A stretch of DNA of 64,000 bases from Sinohyriopsis cumingii (taxonomy: Eukaryota > Mollusca > Bivalvia > Unionida > Unionidae). Below, one piece after another: positions 20,454-31,753 of this stretch. The stretch's first letter is position 1. Every line of letters starts with the position of its first letter. The notes below the pieces were generated by a model. That model was not told the DNA's origin, ran no database searches, and saw only the letters and a list, made by a program, of their open reading frames with translations. The stretch is taken from contig CM068824.1 of assembly GCA_028554795.2 (NCBI GenBank), positions 157,216,789 through 157,280,788 on the forward strand, given 5' to 3'. The position numbers were made by a program, and so were the translations under genes.

Positions 20454-23400
20454 ATGAAGATATTTGACCTCGATGATATTGAATATGTTGTTCCTGAGGT
20501 AGATCTCGCTAAGAAGGAATTCTACGAAGATGGAGCAGCTCATGTGTGGTCCACATGGAGAACAAATGATATTGATAATACCATGAACGATACAAGAGCT
20601 AAAAAGATAATTGACTTACTCGGTGATGATAAATATATACTCAGAATAAAATTTATCGTGTATAATGAAAATGACGTGTGGATCACTCGAGATAAACGCG
20701 ATCCTGTAATTAGCGGAAAAAATCTGCAACATTAAGTAAAAAATCTAGACCAGGACTACTAACAGGAGTAGAAAAACCATACTACGTGCGAGCTTATCCT
20801 GTTACAGCTGTTGTCTATGGCATATATAAACTAAATAAACCCACAGTCGAGAATCTCGCTAAGATGAAAATGTCGACGAAGATAAATTGTGTAGCTGAGC
20901 GAGTACTAGAACACTTTACAAACGCAAAATGCGGGAATGGTTTAACTGATCTACGACGAGAAAAAATAAATACCTGGGCTGAATCAGTTGCTGATGGAGC
21001 ATCAGTAAGTGATGTTGCTGCTTTGTCAATAAAATTAAAATTTCCTATTACAGTAAAAACTATATCAGGTGAAATTTTATACTCATCTGCGTATAAATCT
21101 AGAGGAGCTCCTATCGAAATAATTGACCATAATTCTCATGCATGGAGCAGTGCAGTAAATATTTTTCCTCGAGAGCGTATTGTTAAATTTTACAGTGGGT
21201 ATATTTTTGATTTTATTCATGATATAAGTAAATCTGACCCGGTATCCGTGTGGTTATTCTCTAGTGATCAGAAATGCGATCAGTTCGTGCGACCTAATGG
21301 AGAATTATATCGAAATGAATCTTTACATGATTCAATGACAGCAATAGCAGAAAAATACTCTGCAAATAAAGATTCATTAGTTAACTGCTTTACGATTCCA
21401 CCTGTTGTTGCTCACGCAGCGAGAGAGAAAAATTCGTGGAAGCCAACTATACGCGAATTTCTTAAAGATATACAACAGAGTTGTGTCGAATACGGTCACG
21501 GCGGATTGTGGAATACTGAGTATAATCCTATGAAGATGATTTCATTTGACATGATAGCATGTTATCCTGGTAGGTTTCTTGGAATGGGTGAGTGCAGTAA
21601 ATATTTTACTCAATTTGGCCATCCCCGCGATGGGATGACTCGTGTATCTATTAATGGATCATTGCCAGATTTTCCCCTGACAGGATTCGCTCGTGTCATA
21701 TCGTTTAAGTTTAATGATGGTTTACATAAGATATGTTACGTTTGGTTTGGGAAACATTTTTCGGAACAGCAGTGGGTTCCAATAGTTTTATTGAGATATA
21801 TGTTGGATTCTGCGATGCGGACGTCGTTGACGGTCAGCGAGGCTATCATATCATATAAGAAACAAAATGACGTTTGGCTACCAACTGAGCATGATGACGC
21901 GAAAGATTTGGGTATAAAAATAATCGGAAAATTTACTCAGGGTGGAACATGTGATCATAACGACATCATTGCAGATTGATCATGGATGAGGCTGAATTAG
22001 ATTTTATAATCACTGATACCGCTGAGAGAGGTATATTTTGTGACCGAGAAAATGTTTATTTATCAAACGGAACAAAATTAGGTACTGTAGTTAGTTATCT
22101 CGAAGGAGAGTCACCGTAGTATACTCATTTAAGATCGTCGATGTTAGTTTATGCGAGTATAAATTTGTTATCGATGATAAACAGATTCCCCAATGACGCT
22201 GTCAAAGTAGCTACTGATTCATTTTATGTTGATGAAAAATACCTACCAGAGTTAGAAAAATTAAGAGGTGATGGATTGTGGGGCACGTGGCGAGTAAAAG
22301 ACGAAAATATTTTATCGTACTGTAAAAACGCCGATGTACCTGTTGAGAATAAATATTACTCTGATAGTGTATCAGAAATTTCGACAGCACCATCTGTGCA
22401 TGATCCTATATCGAGAGACAAAACAGTTTACGTGAATGGACCGGGTGGATCAGGCAAAACGACCAGAATTATAGAATTATTTAAGAACTCTGATGTAATT
22501 GTACTGACGCCAACACACAAATTAGCACGAGAGATGAGGCAACGCGGCGTCAACTCATGCACGTATCACAGTTTTTTCAAATACAATGGTGGTACATGGA
22601 CTCCTTCGCGAATGGGAGAGAAATATGTAAATAAAATAATTATATGGGACGAGATCTGTACTGTACTCGCTAAAACGTTAAAGATGTTTCTAGATTGGTT
22701 GCTAACAAAACATACTGCGATAATTATCTGCGGAGATCATGGTCAACCTAATCCTATTCATGGAGAGTCACCTCATGAGTGGTTAAAGAATTTTGTTGGT
22801 TACTACGAAGAAGTCAACACCGATTACAGATCTCTCGATGGTAGATTAAGCGAATTCAAACGATTAATTCGATTACATTCAAATAAAACTCAGTGTAGTA
22901 TGAGGCGAGAAATAATTCCAAAAACATCTATGCAAGATTTCTTATCAGCGTGGACTCCAAATGATTTGATTGTTGCCAGCAGAAAAATAATACGTGACGT
23001 GCTTCAGCAGAGATTATTTAAGTTACATCAAGAAAAGTTTCCGCTGACGCCAGTACCGTTATCTTACAGGCCAGTCGATACCAGATTGCAGAATATTGAC
23101 GTTGATATATCAGGACAAGGAAAGCAGAATCTTGTGTTGAATGATATTGTCGCCGTTGATATCGATTTCGTTAGTGATATGTTGAGTGCAGAAAAATCTC
23201 CGTGGACGTTAGGATATGCTATGACGATCCATTCTTCGCAGGGATTAACCATAACAGATACTCGAGTTTGGATTGTAGATGACTACATAGAGTGGTCTAA
23301 TCTGGTGTATTTATCTGTATCAAGAGTATGAAAAATAAATCAACTAGGACGAATTGTATTAGAATAAATATTAACGATGAAACTAACGAATATGTTATTT

Positions 23401-23668
23401 AAAAAAAATTGATCAGCTATAGACAAATTGATAAAAATAATAATCGTGAATTCGATTTAGATGTCGAATTTATTTTATCGCTGAAAGAGAAACAAAAAAA
23501 TCACTGTGCCGGCTGTAATTGTATATAATGACATGGAATTATCAAAAAAATGATTCCAGACAGTTCACCGTAGATAGAATAAATAATGATTTAGGTCACA
23601 ATCGCGATAATGTTACTCTAACGTGTTTAGAGTGTAATCGGCGCGGAGTTGATTATTTAAGTGATTGA
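20454..23668 (+). pseudogene. DNA polymerase B - SF1 helicase - HNH fusion, broken
   Basis: One long gene in several frames: 20,454-20,735, 20,740-21,979, 21,982-23,331 (with TAG at 22,117), then the HNH part to 23,668. Polymerase motif A is at ISFDMIACYPGRF (about 21,537-21,575) and motif C at VATDSFYV (about 22,207-22,230). A superfamily 1 helicase follows: Walker A GPGGSGKTTR (22,438), motif II WDEIC, motif III CGDHGQPNP, motif V TIHSSQG and motif VI VYLSVSRV. A terminal Cys-pair HNH module has HCAGCN, QFTVDRINND and LTCLECNRR. No 3'-5' exonuclease was recognised. Breaks: A6 run at 20,715, near 21,980, TAG at 22,117, TGA at 23,329, and two more in the HNH region. Role: element replication. 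Confidence 0.85.
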
Positions 23669-24605
23669 GGTGGTAATTGAGTATCAGCTGGTATTACTTG
23701 TAATTCTTCACGAGTAAATCCTCGCTGAGGTGCTAATGAATCGAGCATGTAAATCGCTGGTCTACCCGATGATCTCGTTACTGATACTATCTTATGTGTC
23801 GTCGTGCTCCAGATTGGATCTGTTGCTCTTTTTCTACCACCCTCAGCTTCACCTGGTTTGTATAGATATCTAACGATAACACTACCAAGAACAGGTCGAG
23901 CTGAAAAATCGCGTCTTTTTATCGGTATAAAATCTTTCTGTATAGCAATTGCTGGTTTCATTGATATAGCTCTCGTTGTCTCGTTATTTATTGTAGATAT
24001 AACACCGGGTAGCCTGACAACCCAGTCATTAGATGTTTATTCTGAATAAATTCCATAGCATATTGATAACCAAATAACCGCTCAGCTAATGTTTTATTGA
24101 ATCTCTCCACGATCGCCTGATCATTATGAATATTAACCTTACCTTGTCTTATTTTTGTATTTTTTTGTTTCATTAACGAGGTCACCGCGCCAAGAAATTC
24201 CCGTCCAGGATCAGCTTGAAGTAAAATCGGATATGTTAGTGGTCCTCGTTGGTATATTTTTTCAAATGCATCAGCTACCTCAGCAGCTGTTTTCTTTGTT
24301 AATGGCTCAGCTTCTTTGTATCTGCTAGCGATATCTACTACGGTTAAAACATATTTATAGATTTTACCATCAACAGTATCGTGTGGTAAAAACATTATAT
24401 CAGCCTGATGGACCTCATTTGGTACGCTAACATCAAAATGCGCGTATTCAATTCGTTTTGGTGGTGGTAGATAAATCTGCCATATAGCCTGTTTAGATAG
24501 CCAAGCAGCAGCTGTAGATGGTTTTACTCGAGCAGCTTTTGCGAGTTTCTTGATAGCTGTTTTGCCACGCCAAAATCCTGCTGAGGAATAATAAATCGCT
24601 TCCAT
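23653..24605 (-). pseudogene. Retrovirus-like integrase (D,D35E), frame break near C-terminus
   Basis: ATG at 24,605. The first 205 codons hold a helix-turn-helix-like N-terminus (LAKAARVKPSTAAAWLSKQ) and the rve catalytic core: Asp69 in HQADIMFLP, Asp132 in LQADPGREF and Glu167 in DQAIVERFN, with 35-residue spacing between the last two as in retroviral integrases. Near 24,025 the frame changes. The other frame continues to 23,653 with a beta-rich segment (SVIVRYLYKP) and a C-terminal QRGFTREELQVIPA. No chromodomain is present, unlike element 2. It ends convergently with the polymerase-helicase gene, overlapping by about 16 bp. Role: insertion of element DNA into the host. Confidence 0.85.
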
Positions 24606-24607
24606 TA

Positions 24608-25121
24608 TTAATTACCAGCACCAAAAACTAATTTACCCTTCATCGCGTTTTTAATTAACCACGAATCCAGTCTTTCCCTGATAGATTTATTTTTTATAGA
24701 ATTTATTGCATGAATTAAATTTATATCAGCAAGATGTCGCTGTTGAATATCTTTATTTCGATATGCTATATCGTGAACTAAATAGGCCCGATCAATAGCA
24801 TTAATTGGTTCCTCACCTGAATTAGGTTGATCCTGATTATTTAATCTGATATCGAGTCGGGTACCCGGTCCACAGTAGCTGTATCCTGGTAGGTGTTTTT
24901 CTCCTGAGTATTTAGCCCAGGGAAATCCTGGTAGCGAGGATAACTTTGAGGTGATATCACCTCCGTGGAATCTTTTTTTTTAGTTGATGAGATAAATCTA
25001 AACTTTTTTGTACCGCATTTTCACATCTACCGGTAACAGTTGATCTGTTATTGCGAGTTGTAACTGTAGTTAGATCTGCAGTTGGTGTACATGTTTTACA
25101 CTTAACACAATATAAATCCAT
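24608..25121 (-). pseudogene. Zinc-ribbon plus phospholipase A2-like protein, frame break
   Basis: ATG at 25,121 opens LYCVKCKTC and a basic Thr/Asn-rich stretch with a later single Cys, a zinc-ribbon-like start. At an A9 run (complement of 24,973-24,981) the frame changes to one reading GGDITSKLSSLPGFPWAKY, then YCGPGTRLDIRL (calcium-binding loop) and VHDIAYRNKD (His-Asp active site), ending at 24,608. This is the layout of the parvovirus VP1-type phospholipase A2 domain, used to breach endosomal membranes. The cysteine normally before the catalytic His-Asp is Tyr here (RAYLVHD); element 3 keeps Cys (KACHAHD). Divergent from the ATPase gene. Confidence 0.75.
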
Positions 25122-25135
25122 ATTATAATTATATT

Positions 25136-25798
25136 ATGAATGTAATTGATTTTTCAGCTACCAAAAAATCTGTTCCTGTTAAGCACCACGCAGCGTTACC
25201 TAATTCGATCAGAATGATAATAATTGGACCATCAGGGAGCGGAAAAACTCAATTATTATTGAATCTGATAATGAGATGGTTGAAGTGGGATAAGTTATAT
25301 TTAGTTGCACCATCTGTGGATGATCAACACTGTTATCGGGTATTGAAAGAGTTTAATGACAACGCAGCTTTGCTAAATGATGGCAATGGTATCATTGATT
25401 TTATAACAGATATTGAGGAGGCTCCTTCAGTTGATGATCTAGATGGGTCGATCAATAATTTAGTTGTCTACAACGACGTGATGTTGGATAAACAAAATAA
25501 TCCTGCTAGAATATTCTCCCGTGGTAGACACAAAAACACCGATGTTATTTATGTAACTCAGAGGTATACTCAGATACCTAAGGTGATCAGAGATAACTGT
25601 AATATTTTAGTTGTTTTTAACGGTGTTGATTCTCATACGCTAAGAAATATTCATCCAACTTGGTGTGGCGGTGATATGGATATAAATAAATTTAGAAACT
25701 TTTTCTCACGAGCTCAATCTACTCCATATGGATTTGTAACAGTAAGTCTATCTGATCCCAGATCAAGATATCGAGTGGGTCTAGATAAAATCTTTTAA
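25136..25798 (+). CDS. FtsK/HerA-type packaging ATPase
   Basis: 220 intact codons. Walker A is GPSGSGKT (residues 31-38). The Walker B region is VVYNDVML (110-117), followed by SRGRHKNTDVIYVTQRYTQI, typical of the A32-like packaging ATPases of Polintons. The first acidic residue of Walker B is Asn (codon AAC near 25,470), whereas element 3 has Asp (VVYDDVML) and element 2 has IFDDML. That substitution may abolish ATP hydrolysis. It is the last gene before the right TIR, divergent from the phospholipase-like gene with 14 bp between starts. Role: pumping element DNA into capsids. Confidence 0.9.
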   Translation: MNVIDFSATKKSVPVKHHAALPNSIRMIIIGPSGSGKTQLLLNLIMRWLKWDKLYLVAPSVDDQHCYRVLKEFNDNAALLNDGNGIIDFITDIEEAPSVDDLDGSINNLVVYNDVMLDKQNNPARIFSRGRHKNTDVIYVTQRYTQIPKVIRDNCNILVVFNGVDSHTLRNIHPTWCGGDMDINKFRNFFSRAQSTPYGFVTVSLSDPRSRYRVGLDKIF

Positions 25799-25812
25799 TG
25801 TTGATATTTATC

Positions 25813-26134
25813 TCTGATATAAACGTTCTGATTATAATCTCCTGCGTAATCTTCTAATTACAACTCTACTCAGTTAGATAATAGCAGCAGGGAGGGCACC
25901 TACCTAAAGTCGGTCGTATATATAGAATCCCAAAAAGTTAAAAATCACGTAGAGTACTTTTTTTTCCAGCTAAATCTTCAAACTAAGGTTTCGTTAATAG
26001 AACAGGGTTCAGTAACGAGTAACCTCCCCCAGGAAGCCTCTATTCGGTAAATAGAGCCCTTCTACGGGAAAGTTTTCTGTGGAGGATTTATTTTTTTGTC
26101 GGGAACCCCAGGTCTGATTGCCCTCCCTGCTGCT
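25813..26134 (-). repeat. Element 1 right terminal inverted repeat
   Basis: Inverted copy of 11,402-11,722. The outer module 25,883-26,134 is bounded at both ends by AGCAGCAGGGAGGGCA and its complement. The target duplication TCATATG follows at 26,135-26,141. Confidence 0.95.
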
Positions 26135-26487
26135 TCATATGTTTGCAGTGTTATCATTATTCTGCAAGATAAATAAATGCTGAATAAACTGCTTAATGTA
26201 CTGGGACAATACAAGATTGTGTAACATTGATCACTTTCACTTTCATTATAAATCAAAGTCGATATTTTTTTCATTTGCTTTTATATTAAAGGCTGGAAGT
26301 TAATGTCCATTCATCGGTCTGGTCATAAGAAAATTATTTAACATTTAGGAGTGACAGTAAAAAACGACACAATGGCTTATGCAAAAACATGTCGAAAAGA
26401 CAACATATCTTTTAACAGATCTCTCAACTGAACTTTTGCTTTCCTAAACATGCAAACATGCAAACGTAACTATATACGTAAGCACGA

Positions 26488-26526
26488 ACATACATACATA
26501 CATACATACATACATACATACATACA

Positions 26527-26557
<31 letters not shown>
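26488..26557 (+). repeat. (CATA)n microsatellite
   Basis: About 17 uninterrupted units ending in a short TATATG variant. It lies just beyond the tail of the SINE at 26,580-26,873. Confidence 0.95.
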
Positions 26558-26559
<2 letters not shown>

Positions 26560-26579
26560 GTGTATGGGTCTTTCGGATT

Positions 26580-26873
26580 TTTATCTTAGCTTAACGATTT
26601 TTCAGTCATATCGTTTCGATATCTGCAGTGTGGCATTTTATAATGATGTCTAGCACTGGGGCCTCAAGCCGCAGACATACAGTATGATTTCTCACCAGTT
26701 CACATTATACTCACTCCAGGCCGACCAGTCCTAACACTAACCTCTGAATAGTTTCTAGAGAGGCAGCTGTTAATACATTTTTTTATAAGTCTTTTGTATG
26801 TTTAGGGTGGGGTTCGAACCCACGACCTCCCTCATCGGACGTGGATGCTCTAAACACTAGGTCACCAATCGGT
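26580..26873 (-). mobile_element. tRNA-derived SINE, copy B
   Basis: Same family as 350-648, on the minus strand. The head near 26,873 has GACCTAGTGTTTAGAGCATC (A box) and GTGGGTTCGAACCCC (B box). The tail is near 26,590. It is bracketed by CATA microsatellites on both sides. Confidence 0.85.
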
Positions 26874-26874
26874 C

Positions 26875-26911
26875 ATGTATACATACATACATACATACAT
26901 ACATACATACA

Positions 26912-26942
<31 letters not shown>

Positions 26943-27040
26943 GTACGTACGTACGTACTGCACGTACGTGCGTGCTTGCTTGAGTGCGTGCGTGCGTGCA
27001 TGCATCCATGCATCCATGCATCCATCCATACATACATACC
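26875..27040 (+). repeat. (CATA)n with degenerate GTAC/GTGC/ATCC tail
   Basis: Perfect CATA units to about 26,941, followed by GTAC, GTGC and ATCC tetranucleotide variants. An open frame across it (rich in YIHT repeats) is a by-product of the repeat. Confidence 0.95.
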
Positions 27041-27518
27041 GTTAGAAATCTATAAACTAAGTATCATAAAGAAGCAAAACCAACAAGTTTTGTAAAACTC
27101 AACAAATAATGTAATTATCAATGTCATGCTAAAAATTGGTGAGAATCTTAACATTTTATCAAATGAATAAAAAATAATACTGAAAATGTTTTATTATCGT
27201 CCCAAATAATGAATAGGTACGTATACATTTCAGAACCAGAAATGTACTGATCCGCTCGTGACGTTGTACATGTACAAATGGCATTGTCCAGAACTTCTTT
27301 GAATAATTCACAATATTTCCAGAATAAACGTGTACTCAATGAACACTTTATATTTCAAATGAATAATCCGAACAAATGTTATCCTGTATAAATATAACAT
27401 AAATCATGCTGCAGACTTGATGTTACAATAGGAATACAAAACATAAGAATGACTCCAAAATAGGAATGAATATGACTGATCAGTGCACTCCTTTATATAC
27501 ACTTTTAAGGGTTTATTA

Positions 27519-29958
27519 CAGTGTTTCTCAACCTTTTTTTTCCTTGCGGCGCACCAAAAAGATCAAAAAATTTTCCCGGCACACCAGAAAAGATTTAACA
27601 GTGTTTTGCGGTGAAGAACTTATTTATTTTTACATATATATTTAATTTTAAATTTAATGTGAAGGATGTGCCTGCTTTTTGAGAGCAAATCAGATTGAAA
27701 CAAGGCTCCAAAGTTGACAAACACGCGCACATTTATCGTCGATTTTATGAAGTCTCTCTCTTTTTCTATTTGATTTCAGTCAATGCTGAAAATCCAAACT
27801 CACAAAACCACGAAGACACAAATGGCAGGATTAATTTGATTGCTTTTGAACTGTTTGCAGGATATGACTTACTTCTTGATTGAGATCCAAACCTTATCCA
27901 GGCTATATTCGGTAAAAGTTGACTGAAAAAATGTATCGTTTTTTAAATCAATGAGCTGTTCTTCTTCTGTGGTTGCAAGATTGATGGTTTTGTTGTTTCA
28001 GAATGGATTGATCACCCATCCATATTCATCGCTTGCATGTGATGGAAAGTAATGCTGCAGTGCCGATTGTAGGTCTCTCAGTGTGAAATTTCTTGTTTGA
28101 ATGAGATTCGTTGACAGTAGGAAAGCAGTCGAGGACTCCCTTCTAGACCTTACTTTGCGACAGCGACAACTTTTCATCAAATGAATTCAGTTTTGACGTT
28201 GTGCTGATGATGTTTTTCTATGGTCTTTGAAGAATTAAATTCAGCAAATTTAATTTGTCGAATAAATCGGGGAAAAATTGAACCTTCAGTCACCAGATTT
28301 CGTCATGAAGAGAGAATCCAAAGTCTGTTTTTTCAACCTCCAAGAACAAAATCACTTCAATCTTGGGATCGACGAGACGCTTTAACACTTTTCCCCTTGA
28401 ACGTTAACGAACGTCGATATGGTACAGCAAGAATTTGTAGTCTGAATCCATCGCTTCACAGGGTTGAGAGAAAAGTCGATGCTGAAGCGGTCGAGTTTTG
28501 ATGAAGTTTACAACTTGAATAACTTGGTTCAGAACAGACTCCAAATCTTTCGGCAAAGATTTGGAGGCGAGAGCTTCTCTGTGGATCATGCAGTGAACAA
28601 CTAACACGTTTGGATTCTCTTGGCTCACGAGAGTGACGAATCCCTTCTTTCTTCCCTGCATTGAAGGACATCCATCGGTGCAAATGCTGACAGTTTTTCC
28701 ACTTTATTCTGAAGAGCTAAATATTTTCATTCACCAAATGAAAAATGTCTTTGCCTCTCGTCGTAATTTCCAAATCTTTGCAAAATAAGGACTCGTTCAC
28801 AAATTTTCCATCCTTTATGAATTGAATAAAAGCCAGCAGCTGAGCTTTGCCACTAACGTCTGTAGATTCATGAACTTGAAGAGACCACAGCAGAGACAAT
28901 TCATCAGGTGCTTCGAAGTGTTCGCAAATTTGATCCTTTAAATCTGTCGATAATTCTTCAATTCTGCGCTAAATCGTGTCATTTGACAAAGGAACGTTCT
29001 TTAATGTTTCGGCGGCATTGGTTCCAAGCATAGTTTCGACGACAATTGATAATGCTGGCGCAGTGACTGATTCGGCCTCTGTATGTGCTTTCTTGCGTTT
29101 TGCCAACAATTGAGCGACCTTATAACTTGCAATCAATCTATTTTCGGGCAGCTTCATGTAGTTCGTAAGTTTTTTTGTTTGTTTATTTTGCTGAGCCACG
29201 AGATTTTCTAAGTATTCCTTTGGTTTGCCCTTTACAGCTGGATGTTTTGTTTCCAAGTGTCTCTTCTATTTGCTGGAAACAAGCGCCTCGTTCGACAAAA
29301 CTGCGTTGCAGATCATACAGAATGGCAACTGAGCATCTTCAGATCCCGAAGCGATGAAACCATACTCGATGTCATCTTCTTTGTACTTTCGCTTGCTTCC
29401 AAGCTTTTCATTTAACAGTTTCTCTTTCAGAGTTCCAGACTTGATTAAGTATTTCTCCAGGGCTAAACAATGAACAAACTTTATTTATAAGTTGGAATAG
29501 AACGGCCTAATTTGTTACGTCGTGTATTTATTATTTTAGCGTGGAAAATACGAGAACATTGTATAGCTGCCACCTCTAGCGGCCAAATGTAGCGGTCTGA
29601 TTTGTTGCGTCGTGTATTTATTATTTTAGCGTGGAAAAAAAATTCGAGAACATTGTATAATGGGCTGCATGTATTTATTATGGGATTATTATTATAATTT
29701 GAGCGATCGAGTTCTCCCGAGATCTCACACAAGTATCGCTTTACGAAAGGAACCAATGAATCACAGGCTGACAGAGATTGCGTTTTTATATATGTTACTT
29801 TTTTAACTTTTGCAACATTGATTTACCATTTAATTTTTCGACATGTTCAAGGTTTCAAAACGCTAGCAATTTTAAATATTTTTCAAAATTCCCAAGGCAC
29901 ACTTGCAAATCTCTCGCGGCACACTAGGTTGCCGCGGCACACAGTTTGCGAATCACTG
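27519..29958 (-). mobile_element. hAT-family transposon (ZBED5-like)
   Basis: Ends are CAGTGTTTCTCAACC on the left and, inverted, CAGTGATTCGCAAAC on the right, flanked by GTTTATTA (27,511-27,518) and GTCTATTA (29,959-29,966), an 8-bp target duplication with one mismatch, as expected for hAT. Inside is a minus-strand transposase relic. A tandem duplication of about 100 bp lies at 29,498-29,660 (two copies of the CGTGTATTTATTATTTTAGC segment) near the 5' end. Confidence 0.88.
27660..29460 (-). pseudogene. hAT transposase (ZBED5/SCAND3-like), degraded
   Basis: In order on the minus strand: a BED-finger-like segment (PFCMICNAVLSNEAL, later KRHLETKHP, with a stop between); KLTNYMKLPENRLIASYKVA; SIVVETMLGTNAAE with VPLSNDTI; a block with LQVHESTDVSGKAQLLAFIQ; and HCMIHREALASKSLPKDL with VNFIKTRPLQHRLF. 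These match, in sequence, the domains of ZBED5-type hAT transposases. Several stops and frame changes make it non-functional. The C-terminal dimerisation region is poorly preserved (27,998-28,180). Confidence 0.85.
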
Positions 29959-30321
29959 GTCTATTACGACTATATGTAGCAATATACGTCATGTGACAGA
30001 TCTTACTACTCTGTCTATGTCATACCACGTATTCATGTGACCTAGCCCATTCAATGGACATTAGAAAGAATCTTTCAAGATACGACCTGACCAATTTGTC
30101 CTATTGGATAAAGGCCGAATCATGTTAACATATTTACTAATATTTACAGTATTAGTAACTACTGTCAAGAGGTGCGTTCATTAATATGTTAAAATAGAGC
30201 GTGTGCAGGTATGCCAAACCAACTACAGATAATCACTAGAATTTACATTAATGAATAAAAAATACAACAATTAAACTAAATCATGTACAGTGGGTTACGA
30301 AAAATAAACATTTACATAACA

Positions 30322-30363
30322 ATACATACATACATAGATACATACATACATACATACATACAT
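30322..30363 (+). repeat. (CATA)n microsatellite
   Basis: About ten CATA units with one CATAGATA interruption. Confidence 0.95.
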
Positions 30364-31109
30364 GGAGAAATATTAAAACAGGAAAGGTATACAGCTGAAA
30401 AGAAAGGCATTGCAAGAAAACATTTATGAACCAATGAAATAAATATCAGTATCGACGAATGAAACAACGTTATTGCAAAAGCTGCAGTATGTATCAATAA
30501 AATAAATCGTTAAATTCAATATCATACATCAATATGTTTTCTCTCCGCAGAATCATCTTTGAAGAAAACAATGACGGGAATAGCCCAGAAAGAGAAAAAA
30601 CGGCGTTGAAGGACCTCTTCAAATATGCTTGCTAAATTTAGATGTACTTTATAGTAACATCCATTTTCAATAAAATAAAGTATTGCGATATGTTGTGTAG
30701 TTATCTATATCCCTCTACCAAAATATTCATACTACGTCGATTTATAAAAGGGTGTTGTCAGTAATCTTGAAACCTTATTTTAAAATACTTTAAAGGTTAT
30801 GTCGGCATAGATTGTTTGCTTTGTGAGATATTGGCCATTTTGTTCAAATTTAAACATGCGTAAAGCTTCTCCGAATTACTAAGTGTCATACTAACACAAA
30901 TAATACTCAGCAGGAACCGACTGCATATTTTTTTGCCGTCAAATGATGTACTTTTAAATTGTTAAATGTTTAATATAGTATGTAGAAAATGAGATTACAT
31001 TATTATCATCATTATTTCAACTGTGCAATGAATAATTGAAAGACCAGATACAAATTTCTACTATCCAAATCCATGATCTTTTAATTACCTTGTTATAGAA
31101 TCTTGTTAG

Positions 31110-31430
31110 GGCCAATCTCTCCATCGCACCATTAAATAGTATTCATTGGTGCGATGGAGCAATAGGCGATGCAATGGTGTGATGGAGCGATGAAATTGCT
31201 ATCACTTTATTACTCCGTCACATTGCTTCATCATACCATCGTATCGCGCCATCGCATCATAGCATTGGGGAATCGGTGTATATAACGCATCGCTTAATCG
31301 CACCATCACATCGCATTATCGTGTAGTATTTCACCAGCCAATGGAGCGCTGAAGCAATGCAGTTGTGAGATGGTAATTTTATCATACCATTGAACCGCAC
31401 CATTGCGTCATCGTGGTATGTAATCGGGAA
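31110..31430. repeat. Degenerate CATCGCACC-type repeat tract
   Basis: Variants of CATCGCACCAT and its complement ATGGTGCGATG recur many times in both orientations. A perfect 13-bp inverted repeat (CTCCATCGCACCA / TGGTGCGATGGAG) lies at 31,119-31,159. It is a short satellite-like patch with mixed orientation, not coding. Confidence 0.7.
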
Positions 31431-31723
31431 GAGAATAAACTACAAATCACGTGACTTTTAACAAATTTACAAAATGATGAATGGATAAGAAACTACTCCA
31501 AAAATAAACTATTTTGGCAAGGAAACACTTATTTTTAATGCTGGAAATAACTATCAAGGTGATTATATTGTTTTAATGTTCTTGTTTTTTAAAAACTAAT
31601 AAGCGTTTGATAGGGAATATTAACTTGTTGACTATTTTTTATTATCACTAGAAATATGTCTGTCACCAACATATGGTTACCTTAGTATACTATATAAGTG
31701 GTTTATGTTCAAAAGCAGAAACG

Positions 31724-31753
31724 GTGGAGCGGAGGGCTGATGGGTGTGAGAAG
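31724..31753 (+). repeat. Minisatellite unit at the left flank of element 2
   Basis: GGTGGAGCGGAGGGCTGATG followed by GGTGTGAGAAG matches the 33-bp repeat units found at 51,586-51,700. The last six bases, GAGAAG (31,748-31,753), are the left target duplication. Confidence 0.8.

Larger units (their letters stand above)
11402..26134 (+). mobile_element. Element 1: Polinton-type virus-like transposon, 14.7 kb
   Basis: The element is bounded by inverted repeats starting AGCAGCAGGGAGGGCA and flanked on both sides by TCATATG (11,395-11,401 and 26,135-26,141). Gene content is diagnostic of Mavericks/Polintons: integrase, B-family polymerase, major and minor capsid proteins, adenain-like protease and packaging ATPase. 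Order: structural genes rightward (11.8-19.1 kb); three small leftward genes (19.2-20.4); polymerase-helicase rightward (20.5-23.7); integrase and phospholipase-like genes leftward (23.7-25.1); ATPase rightward (25.1-25.8). Most genes carry one or more stops or frame breaks, many at A-runs, so this copy looks recently inactivated or contains assembly indels. Confidence 0.95.
26142..27510. other. Host interval with microsatellites and a SINE, no gene
   Basis: Open frames here come from CATA repeats or are short. The interval holds (CATA)n at about 26,488-26,557 and 26,875-26,941 flanking a SINE, followed by GTAC-, GTGC- and ATCC-rich degenerate repeats to about 27,040. Confidence 0.6.
29967..31723. 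other. Host interval without a gene
   Basis: AT-rich, with no credible coding frame. It contains a CATA microsatellite (30,322-30,363) and a degenerate repeat tract (31,110-31,430), listed separately. Confidence 0.6.

Noticed and set aside
26841..27095. Open frame rich in YIHT repeats (also 26,450-26,653)
   Set aside because: Produced entirely by the CATA microsatellite; no protein-like sequence outside it.
31119..31159. CRISPR-like or terminator hairpin
   Set aside because: Part of a degenerate mixed-orientation repeat tract in animal DNA; no regular spacing and no adjacent gene.
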